Source: Podarcis raffonei (Eukaryota > Chordata > Lepidosauria > Squamata > Lacertidae). From it: 64,000 nt of DNA. The translations under genes were made by a program, and so were the position numbers. Within the stretch, counting starts at the first letter, position 1; each line of letters opens with the position of its first letter. The notes beneath the pieces were generated by a model, which was not told where the DNA came from, did no database searches, and was given only the letters and a program-made list of their open reading frames with translations. Below, piece by piece: positions 47,501 to 59,500 of this stretch. Where the stretch lies: NCBI RefSeq assembly GCF_027172205.1, contig NC_070605.1:23926304-23990303 (forward strand), given 5' to 3'.

Positions 47501-50500
47501 CACTGCTTGATCCAGGGTCGTGTCAGGAGCTGGAATCAGGTGAAGGTCAGCGATATAAAAACACCAATGTCTGTGAAGTTAACCCTTTATTCAAAGGAAC
47601 CAAAACAGTCGCTACTGATCCCAGCATCTCTTCCCAGTAGCTCTTGCCCCAATGAGGCTGTTGTGAGGAATGAAGGTCCTCACCTTTCCACAATTGCCCA
47701 AGTTCCCTCCTCTACAGGATCCCCCCCCCAAGCAATCATAGATTGTGTCTGCGTGCAACCAGTCTCTGCTCTGCTCTGCTCTTGTCATTTCTCTGCATGT
47801 TCTGGGAGACCAATGGGGAGGGGAGCTGGTCCCCCTCCTCTCCAGCCTCTGAATGAGGACTGCTCTCTGCCTCAGCTTCTTCCTGCTCACTAAACCCTGT
47901 TGCCTCTTCACCGCCTCCTGCCAGTCTGCTCCCTCTTCTCCCTTCGACCACTCATCGTCGTCCCGCCACCAACACCCTGGTTCTGAGCCTCCTTCCCCTG
48001 GGGGTTCTCTTGGGGGCTCCTCGGCTGGGACCTCCTCTGCACCCAGCCAGTCCATGACAGGTGGGCACACAACACTGAGCAGTTTCATACTACATATAAT
48101 GCCACGGGATACCCCACAGGAATCTGCAAGTGTCACTGTTTTCCCACAGACAGGCGTGTACACTCTTCTTCAGCTCCCATAGCTCTGTGGATCAGGCCAA
48201 ATGCGTACGATTTCCCCTCCTCAGACAATACAAAATTATATTAATTGCGCAATGAGAAACCAGTTACCTTTCCTCAAGAGTCTCACGACATCACACCCAC
48301 TGTGCTATCAATTCTAATTACTTGCTTTGTGAATGGGCAGATTAACGGATCAATTAACTAGCTTAGAGGAGGAATCTTGAATTAGGGCAGGCCTACACAG
48401 CACGTAACTGAATCTCAGCCCATCAGTCATGTATGGTAAGTCACCCGCTTCCATTCAGTAAACCTCCTGCTGCTTCTACCTTGAGAGAACCTACAAAACA
48501 CACACAGACATAAGGGTGGCGGTTGTCAAGAACAGTATACCACAGTATACAGTGGTACCTCGGGTTACAGACACTTTAGGTTACAGACTCCGCTAACCCA
48601 GAAGTAGTACCTCGGGTTAAGAACTTTGCTTCAGGATGAGAACAGAAATCGTGTGGCGGCAGCACAGCGGCAGGCCCCATTAGCTAAAGTGGTACCTCAG
48701 GTCAAGAACAGTTTCAGGTTAAGAACGGACCTCCGGAATGAATTAAGTTCGTAACCCGAGGTTCCACTGTACAGACTTTACGAAAGAAACTCCCCAAACG
48801 GGTGCCACACGAAACAATTAGTAGCATAGATTTACACTGCCTGCACTCATTAGAGCCTTTTACATTCAGCACAGAAAGCAAAACAATAATTTTTTTTAAA
48901 ATCCTTCTGCTTCTTTAACACTGTAGTTCTAAGCATGTTTACTCAGAGAAGTTAGTCTCAATAGGCCTTACTCCCTAGTAAGGCTTTGAGCTTAGAGCTG
49001 TCGCTTAAACCTTACACTTTTGGAAAGCGTTCTCAGTTAAGTATTCCTCCTTGCATCTTTCATTTCTCTAGCTGGTTTTCTAATGCTTTTCCAGGCGCAC
49101 TCAGCTCTGATGGCACAAGCCTCTGCATGTCACCTTGAAAGCCAGTCCTGCTGCATCCAGTGGCACTTACTTCTGCGTAGGCATGCATCAGATTGCACTG
49201 CCTAGGTCAGAATAGGCGGGCAGCAGGGAGGAGGCAGAGGAATAAAATATTACATTTATATGCCTATACACAACACTTACCATACGAATGAATTTTTTAT
49301 CATATAATCAGTACAAGTGGGACCTGCAATTGCAGTGTTCAGGACAACAAACACTCTAGTCCTTTCCTCACCCACCCCTGTTTTCCCCCTTTCAAAAAAG
49401 GTAACATTTGGATCTGAGTTTTTCCTCTAAATATCTTTTACACTTTTGTACATTTGGGTTCCTTGTGCATGGATAGTGCCGTTTTGGTTACAAAGGAAAG
49501 GCGCACGCAGCGTGATCGTCAGAAGTAAAAGGAATAATAAAAGCCCCTTCAAGGCTCGCCTTATGCCAGACAACTCACTTCTTTGCCTCTGTTTTCCCTT
49601 CTTTCAAAAGGGGAAATTATAAATACATAGCTGGGATACGAACTTGAATATGGTGACTTTCCTGCCCACCACAAGAAGGAAGTATGATGTCTGGTGCTTC
49701 TTTGCTCGACAGACTTGCTAATTCTTGATTATTATTTTTTCTATGTTTTTATTTTCTTTTTCTTTTAACAAAAAGTGTATCCATATAACCCTCAGGGTTC
49801 CTTCCAACTCTGCAATTCTTTGATTCTATGATTTAGATTCCCCTAATATAGGGGTGCCATGGAGGCTCTCGTTGAATGGCCTAATTCTGAACTGCGGATA
49901 AATCCTGCCCCTGCAGCCTCTTAAACTACAGATTTTAAACCAAAAGGCTTACTAGGTAGCCTGGTCCTAACCAATCCTGGCAAAGCGCATGGGCTGAAAA
50001 CATTTCCATCCCCAACGGGATTAAATCAGTTCAAATTTAAGTATAGTGTATTAACTGACTTAAGTGTCAGGCTATTGAAGTCCAAAATATCGAGGCAAAT
50101 CGGTTTGCCTCAAATTTTGCTTCAGGTTAGAGTTATCCATCTACTTAAAGAAGTGTGAAATGAAAGCAATGCACCAACAGGGTCAGCAGATCACTCCCGG
50201 CTTTAAAATATCATTCCTTACAATCCGCAAGTTTCCACCTGTCACATTTTTCAGAGCAACAACCTGTCATTTGTTAAAGGGGAGGAGCAGGAGAGAGAGG
50301 GAGAGGCTGGACTGACAAGCATCTTTATAGACATTATTAGTCTGAATTTACCCTGCCGAGTTACCGACATGCATTAAGCGCCAATCAACACCCACGATGT
50401 TGCTGTGGTAAATCCAACACTTCCCTTAACTGCTGTACTGTTTTTTTTTAAGAAAAAAACAACACCACACAACATGACTTACTAGGGTTGCCATCTCTTC

Positions 50501-53500
50501 CCCTGGCAGAGATACTGGGGTTTTATCACCATAAGCAGAAAAGAAACAAACCAATACTTTCCCTGTCCCGGACCTGCACAACATTCCAGTTTCAAACCTG
50601 GGCATCTCCAGGGAAGACTGGCAGAGAAACCTGTAGACCTTAATGAGCTAGGGAGTCAGAGCCAATATTAGGAAGCTTCCTATGAGGGGAGTGGGGGTGG
50701 GAATCACCTGCTCAGCTCCTGCCTGACATATAACCTGTTAGAGAGGCCCAGGAGCTATTCCAAAGAACTGGAGGTGGGCAGAGTTAGCAACCCTTCAGCA
50801 TTCCAGAGCATAGGGTAGGCCTTCTCTTTCCATAGAACTGTTTGATGATTAATCCAACTTTCTACATCAAACAAACAACAGCAGTGGGACTCGGCTGAGC
50901 ACGTAAGCAGGGCGAGTGCTAAGCCACTTAGGGCAGCTCCGCACGGTCTTTCCGAAGGCTGTCTCTCGAGGTTGGAAGGAGTTTTGCTTACCACACTGCC
51001 TCACTCTCCTTGCCGGAGTTGGCTGGGTTTGCCGGTGGCCGCGCCAGGCAGTCCCGTTTCCCTTTCAGCTTGCCGTCTCTTCGCACAGTTCGCTTGTCAT
51101 CGGAAGCCACCATACTGGAGCATTCTCCGACACGCCCCCCTCCTTGCTGCCTTCCCACTCCGTCCTTTGGTCCTCAGGAGCTGCTTGTGCATTCAAGCAA
51201 GCTGACTTTATTACACTCTGGCAGCAAGTATAAACTGGCTCGCTGGCATGCTCCGGGTGCCTGCATGAGCCTTCCCTCCCCAAACGCTTTGTCATTTATT
51301 TGTAATGCGCCTTGCAGGCAGGGAAGAACAAGTTGAAAGGTATAAAGTGCTTGCGCTTTTTTTTTTTATTTCTGCAACCGACAGGCGGTTGGAGAGATCC
51401 AGGCAGGATCTATTTTCTTGCTCTACAGCTTTGCGGGGTTGGGGTGTGTGCCTGTCTGCCTCCTTTTGCGTTTAACAACTGACACTTCTATTCCTGTGTT
51501 TTTCAGGGCTGTTGACAGGCAGAAAAATCAACAGGTGAAGTTTCTCATCTCTACCACACCCCCTCCCATGGCGGGAAAGGATGTGCCTGTTGACTTTATG
51601 CCTGCCACCTCATAGGTCATAGGTCAAGGAGGTTTGGAGGGGAAGTAAGTTGATGCTCTGACTTGGATATTCCAGGCCCAGAAACTGGCCCACAGAGTCT
51701 CATGCAAGCAGCTGAAGCACTTTTACTAAACAGCATTTCCTTGTCGAAATATAAGCCCTGATGTCCAGTGAACGACTATTTCCTATATGCAATGCACATT
51801 CTTGAAAAATAGTATTGTTAAGGCTAATTCAAGTGCCTCGGACTCCAGGTGAACATTTTCAGAATTACAATTTGCACACTGTGTTTAAAGAACACTGAAA
51901 ATGTTATATCATTTTACTGCTGTTAGCCGCTCTGAGCCCGGCTTCGGCTGGGGAGGGCGGGATATAAATAAAATTCTATTATTATTTTAAAAAGATGTGG
52001 TTATGGGAAGAGGACACATTTCAGGCTCAGTCCCTAGTATCTCCAGTAAAAAGCGTTCCAGATGGCAGGCAAAAAACCCCCAGAACTACTGCCAATCAAA
52101 ATAAAAGAAACTAGGCTAGATGGATGAAATAGGAAGTTACCATACCAGGTCAGAATGAGGCTGTATGTTGACATCAGAAGCCTGTAACACAGAGAGGTCA
52201 GGGCTATTTAACCTTTGGCCCTCTAAATGTTGCTCAACTCCTGTTCCCATCAGCCGTAGCCAGCAGGGCCAATGGTTAGGGAAGATGGGAAGTGTCATCT
52301 AGCAACACCTGAAGGACCACAGGTTCCTTAGGCCTGGTGTAGGTGGCCAGATTCAAATGAGACCCAGGCTCCTGTACCCTTTTAACACCTTTTCAGCAGA
52401 TGTGCTCCTAGGGATGTTTTTCAGGACCAAAGAAGAACCATCAGGCACCCTAAATCTTGAGTGATGGGAATATTCAAGGAATGGGTACCAGTTTCCTGAG
52501 TTACTATGACTTCTGGCCAAAAAGCAGAAACTGAAGTTACTTCCATGGAGCCAGGAGCTGATAGGTGACCGAGCAAGTCAAGCAACTCTCGGGCTGCAGC
52601 CCCATGCCAGCAGAAATGGAGCCCAAATGGGGCCACTGGGAGAGAAGAGGTAGGTATCATGATGCTTGGTAGAATTCAGAGTTGCAGAAGTACAAGAAGT
52701 CCTTTTTTTGGGGGGGGGAGGCACTTAAGTGAGCACATGAAAATCCAAAACAAACCTAGCCCAATGAAGACTGATCATCTTCAGTAGTCATAGAACCTTG
52801 AAGTGGAGCTCTCCTATGGGGAAAGAGGTTATACCACAACGGTTTGTTATGGGTCCTGCTTCTCTCTATCTCAGGTAACCTCCTGTAACCTCCTGGGCAC
52901 ATCCTTCCCACATCTCAAGCACCTCGTTCTGTATACGCTGTTTCAGCCTCTCAAGTCCTGGACCTTTGTTTTATTAACTTTGTGTTTTCCCCTCCCTTAC
53001 ACTTTGCCCTTTAAATAAACGCTCAAGGCAGTTTCCAAATTATTTAAAACAATAACGTCTACGTTGCAACAAACAATAAAAACATAGATTAATTAAAAGA
53101 CAGGCTCACGGCAGATCATCTGTGGGGCTTGGCAGGATGTGGAAAGCTACCCGGTGCAAAAGCCATCAGCCACAATAAAATGACAAATGAGGTTCCAAAT
53201 AATTATGGCACAAGCTTTCATAGCCTATGTCCCTGCTGAAGTCAGTCCACCAAGGCTAAGGTGCCCTTCTGCTTTTGTGCATGAACATTACCCATAAAAT
53301 ACTTGCTTTTGAACAGAAGTTAACATACAAAGTCAGGTTGCCCCAATAAAACTACTGCTGTAAATCAAATTACATCATCGACACTTCTCACATGCCAGAA
53401 GTAAGCAAGGCATATTATGACATAAGGGTCTGAAACTAGCCAGAACAGCCTCAGTAGATCTTGCAGTATGAAAGGCTTTTTACTTTTCAAATTTCTGCCT

Positions 53501-56500
53501 CATACAGGCTCTGAAAATCAAATGACAACAGCTCAAACCTGGGCATGTTTACTCAAAAGTAAGTTTCACTCCATTCAGTATGCTTACTCTCAGGTAAGTG
53601 TGTACAGAATTACAACCCAGGTTAGCAAAACTAGCTTCTTAGGTTTACTTTGAACAGTGAAAGGATTTGACTCTGGGGCAGGCAGGCAATTTTAACCACA
53701 CTGTATATAATTTTTTTTTATTCTATTTTTGAACTTGCCTTCAGGATTTCTTTTTCATCTCTTCCAAAGTCTGACTTTCCCGTACCACAGGATTGCTTTC
53801 CTACAGGTTTCTCTTTCAAGAGAGATTGGACACCTTTCTAAAAGGTTTCTTCCTAATTACACTAGAACGATCCCCTCCCCTCCTTTATTAGGGATCTTCA
53901 AAGAATAAACAGACCCACCTTAGCTGCTTTGGCCAATTATGAGGCAGAAGAGTAAAAGGATCCTGCAGATGTCAATTGCTCCTGTCAGCATTTTGAAATT
54001 AAAGGCCTGTTTACAAATGCCCACATGTTTAATTACCATGGAGCTCAGGAATATCCCAGCTGCCATTCCACATCAGGGCATCAGAGGCCAGTTTCCAGTG
54101 AGTCTGTCTGCCTTGCTTCATGAAGTTTGGTAGCTGGATTAATGAGCTAGACAGGGCTGCTACCCGGCCAGAAAGAAAAGGGAAGGGGGAAAAACCAGCC
54201 CAGCCTGTTTTTGTCCTTTAACAGAGGTTTGATAATATGCAGGAGTTGGCAAGCGAAACTTTTTCCTTGGCAAGGAGCTCAAGGAGTTCACTTGTTAACT
54301 GCAGCAAGTCAAGCTGCTATTTTCAAGCGAAAGAACCCAGGGCCGGCTTTAAAGAACTGGCAACCCGCCCCCCAAAAGCCCAAGCTATAGAATGCAGAGC
54401 ACGAATTATATCTAATAAGGACATATTAATAAATGCACAGGGTAAAAACATTGCCTGAGATTGATGGGTTTGTTCAGACACTTCCTTCCTGGCAATTACA
54501 AGTTGCAGGAGGATTAATGGTCAAGATTTCCTTCATTTAAATATATAGATTCAACAGCAGCCGGGTCACCCATTGTGAACCAACCCTCCTCATGCCCATC
54601 AGCTGAGTACAGCTTGCTCCAGCGAGGAAAGAAAGAAAGAACTGGGAGCCGACTTTAAGCTCCCAGTTGATCCTCTGAAGCCCTGCCCTTACCCAACCCA
54701 GAAGTGGTATCATGTGTATGGCAGGTGGGTGTGCCTTTCCTTAAACTGCCTGCCAGGCCAAATGGGAGGCCTGGTGGCTAAATTTGGCCCACAGGGCAGA
54801 GGTTCCCTACCCCCGAACTAGGGCAGCTCTTTGATTAACTGTAATTGTGCCTCCCCAAACTTGCCAGTCTGTGCTCTTGGAAAAATCTGGCAGTCCGGAG
54901 GCACCCTCTCACACATTCTCAGTTCTTGCGTTGACAGTTCTGCTCTCCAAAATGGGGTCCGTCTTTTTAGAAAACCCAGCAGAGAATGAAGCCACAACAT
55001 TCCCTCTCCCACTGCTCTAACAATCCATCGATCGACCCTCCTCCTCTCCCACCTGCTAAAGGACACACACAAAAATAAAAAAAAACCAGAGACCTGTTTG
55101 CTTAAAGCAGGTGGAGACAGGTTTCCAAGTGTCCGGGTAAAAATCTGGCCTGGCCTGCTCTCGCGCCTTTAACTGCAGCTTTGATCTGCCTACCTGCAGG
55201 ACGAGACGGCAGTGCCGACGAGGGAATTTCACCTGCTTTCTAAACAACTTCCTCCTAATGATGCCAGAGAGATTTCAGTGCTCTCGTCTCCCTATAAAGC
55301 AAACGCCATTGCAAAGCAACCTTTTGAAGAAGGCGGGGATTTTTCAAGCAGAAGACATAAATACCGCATTTAGCAATCAGTTCGGTGGCCGGGCTTATTT
55401 GTTTATGCTCCTTCGCACGGCACTCCGCACACCTCTGTGGGACTGGTTCCAAACGCCCTCCTGGGCCGGGAAGCATGACATCATCCGAGGCCCTGAGAAA
55501 GGTGCTAAGCGAGCAAATCCAGCCCACGCAGCCGCCAAAGGGAAAGCCCCGTTTGCACGTAACCCAATGCCTCTAGGCAACAGCGAGAAAGGAAACATAC
55601 ACTTGAGAGGAGAACAAGGCGAGGAGGACTGGGACAGCTAAAGCAGGCAGACCCTGAGCAGATGCAAAACAAACCACACAAAAATAAAGAAATAAAAACC
55701 ACTAATGGGATTTCATTTACAGTGGTACCTCGGGTTACATACGCTTCAGGTTACACACTCTGCTAACCCAGAAATAGTGCTTCAGGTCAAGAACTTTGAA
55801 CATAAGAAGAGCCCTGGCAGATGACGCCAAAGTCCCACCTAGTCGTGGGGTAGACAATGGGGTGCCCTCCATTTTGGTTTTTATTTATTTTTTATTCTGC
55901 TTTATTATTATTATTAACAATAATAACTAATAAAACAAGTGGAACCTGCGACAAAATGTTTGCATTATGGAGGGAGTCCTCCAAAATACTCCCAGTTCGC
56001 CACCCAAACAGTCAGTTAATATTCTGTGGTCAATGAAAACACTCAGTTCTCATCATTGGTTTGTTTTGGAGGTTCCCCGCTCCTTTGCTGCTTTTGCGCT
56101 AAAGATTTTTTTGGCACTTCTGCAAACCTTAGGGCTTCCACAACCCTGCTGATGCCTCGCTTTTGGGTGTTGGTGGTGATGTTTGGCTACATAATCATCC
56201 ACACGCCCCTGTGAACTTTGGAGATAAAAGAAACTAGGGATGCCATCAGTTAAAAGCAAAGCCAACTTTAGAAGCAGCAGATAGTTAGCTATTAAAAGCT
56301 TGATGAGAAAAGAAAGCTTTCAGTGCATGTCTAAAAGCAAACAAGGAGAGAACCTAGCCTAGCGGGCTTTTGCAGGGAGGGCATTTCAAAGTTTTGGTGC
56401 CACCATCAAAAAGACCCTGCCTCTTATAGTATCCATCTCACCTCATGAAACAGGATTTGAGGCCTCCACCCTGACAGCTCTAACTATGCATGGGTGTATG

Positions 56501-59500
56501 CAAGCAGGGGCTTCTCCAGATTCTTTTTGAGCACAAAAATGCTCAACACACAAATTAGGAAATTCCTGTGTGAGTGCAGAGCACTTAGAAGGGGAGACAC
56601 CAAATTACATGGAAGGAATGCATAAGATGCAACATGAATTTCATATTAAATAAAAGCAACAACAGAAGGATCCAGAGACTAGCTTTGCTCACGCCCTGCA
56701 ATTAGCAAGTAGTTACATATCCTACTCTAGTGTGATCTACTTTCAGCCCACCAGATTTCCCTGCCAGCCAATTCTGACGTTACTGAATAGCTATGTCAAA
56801 ACAGATTTTAAGGGAGGAGCTCAGTGGCGGACTGAACGCTCGCGTGGAGCAGGTCCCCAATCGATCTTTGGTGTCTCCAGACAGGGATGGGAAAAGACTC
56901 CTGTCTGTCACCCTGGAGAGCTGTTGCCAGTCAGTGTAAGCAATACTGAGCTGGATGGTGAATGGTCTTAAGGTAGCTTCCTATGTTCCTATGAGTTGTA
57001 GTCTAAAACATCGGGAGGAAACTAGGTTGGTGAAGGTGAGCATGGGTCATGTCCCCAGAAATTTCGGTCAGCTGCTCTTCCAGCTGTGTCCAAATTGCCT
57101 GCTCCCTGAGATGCAGCCACACCTTCAAATGTTACAGAAAAGAAGAAGAAGAGTTTGGATTTGATATCCCGCTTTATCACTACCCAAAGAAGTCTCAAAG
57201 CGGCTAACATTCTCCTTTCTCTTCCTCCCCCACCACAAACACTCTGTGAGGTGAGTGGGGCTGAGAGACTTCAGAGAAGTGTGACTAGCCCAAGGTCACC
57301 CAGCAGCTGCATGTGGAGGAGCGGGGAAGCGAACCCAGTTCACCAGATTACGAGACTACCGCTCTTAACCACTATACCACACTGTAGGAGGTGTAGGAGG
57401 AGGATGTTGGGATATTGCCAGGGAGGCAAAGTCCATCATAGCCCCCAAGCCGGCTGCTGGACGATCCATCGACCTCCCGTAGACAGGCAGCAATTAGCGA
57501 CACGAAGCCTCACAAATAGATTGCCACATTCTTAGGCTGGTGCACACTCTATCAGCAGAATTCACACAGCGAAAGATGCACAGCAGGAGAACATTTTTCC
57601 AAGTTCATTTGGCGTTGGTCAGAACAAAGAAAAACACGACCGCCTGCATCGGTATTCAGGCACGAAGGGGAAAACGAAAGCAACTGAAAACATAAACATC
57701 CTGTGAACAGGAAATACGCAGACTCTGTGACTCACAAAGCCTGCTCCCTTTTAAGGTGGAACGGAAATATCCTAACAGAGGATTGGTAGAGACCTCCAGC
57801 CCAAGAGGCTTCCGGGCAGGAGGAAGATGAACGCAAGTATGACACTGGCGGTCAAGGAGCTTTCAACATTTGTAACGTAGCATAGTGTGAAATCCTCCGA
57901 GGCAGATACAGGAAAGAAACAAATTCATGAGGCACAAGCTCATGAAAGTTCATGGAATCATAGAGTTGGGAGTCTAGTCTAACTTGCCAGGCAGGAATAA
58001 CTGCTAACAATGAAGACCTCTCCTCTCCACCAATCCCAGAAAAGTGCTTTCTGCAACAGAGCAGCTGACTCCAACCTGGCCCCCAAAGATCTGGATTTGC
58101 AACCAGAGCAAATGAATGCACACAGACAGGAAGCTTCCAGCTCACCTTGGAGGGTATTGGGGCTGCTTTTGCAGAGGCTTTGAATGCTGCCGTTTCGATT
58201 TTCTGAAGGAGGAGAAGAGAGATGCAAAAGGCATACGCAGCCCTCCCAGGATGGAAGGGGAGGCATTCTTCTGGGCTTGTGGGATCGGCGGGGCGGAGGG
58301 TTTTGCATCTGAAAAGGAAATTGAAATGATAAATATTATTTGTTTTCCCCCAATCCTTTGAACTGGGTTTATTTATTATTTGAAGCATCAACACAGTCTT
58401 TCAGTCATAATCCCAGGGCAATTTACAAAAGGAATAAAACAATTAAAATGCAAATGCAAAGAAAAGAAAAGAAGCTAAAAGCCACATTTGTTTTTTAAAA
58501 ACTGTGCATAAGGAGGTTGGGAAAAATAGAACGGCCTTTGTCTGGTGCTAAAATGATGATAAGTAGGTGCCAGGCGAAGCTCTCTGGGGAGAGAATTCTA
58601 CAACTAGGGTGCAGCTACCAAGAAGGCCCTGTCTCCAGAGGCCTCACTTCAGATATGGGGGGGGGGCAGGAAGGTGGCATCTATAAAAAACCTTCCACAC
58701 TCTAATAATGAAGTTATTATAATAATGAAGAAAATGGAAAGTACAAAGCTTTAATAATGAAGCTTTGTACTTTCCTTTTTCTTTGAGGAAGCAAACCCTG
58801 TGCTTCACGCGACAAACTTTGTATAAATAGTCAGTATATTCTGCATGTCCTCAGAATACTCCCTGACTGCCATGAGTTTGGAGTGTGTATGTGTTTGTGT
58901 GTGCGCGCCTCTCTCTAGGTACCTGAATAAAAAAAATTAAGGTGAATCTGAGCATTGTTTAATGTCCACAACAGTATGTAGGACAGTTAAGAAACTGATC
59001 AAAGCAACAGTCTGAGAGAAATTCTCCCTACATCTGTATCAGTGTCAAGCCAGACAGCAGACGGGCTCCATCTTCCTGTCCTGATATTCTGATCACATCA
59101 TCACCTGCCTGCTTTCTGAGCCCAGTTGAATCTGTCAAGGTGCCGTCCATCCATTTCACTTATCTAAATTGAATTCCTGTCCCCTGACAAGCAGATTGGA
59201 GAGGCGCACTGTTTTATCCGAGACCTGATTTCTCTCATCTCCGGGAGGACTACAGCACTTGAGTGTGATAAGTCAATACACAACGTATATATTTATATTT
59301 CCCTACAATATATAATTTCCTTCCCTACGAAGCTCTTAAATGCTCTTCCTGTCACAAAGGCCGGCGCTGAGGCAATTCGATCAGATAATGCTCACTGTAG
59401 CAGCCTGATCCCTGCCTTGACAACACACTTCCAGAGAAGCTACAGCTAAGTTGCCAAATTGCCTTTTAATGTGCTTTACTTTGAGATACTACTTCCACCT

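Noticed and set aside
55258-55641. 127-codon plus-strand frame
   Set aside because: No family features, lies in an EXPH5 intron in the opposite direction, and could be chance in a mildly GC-rich stretch.
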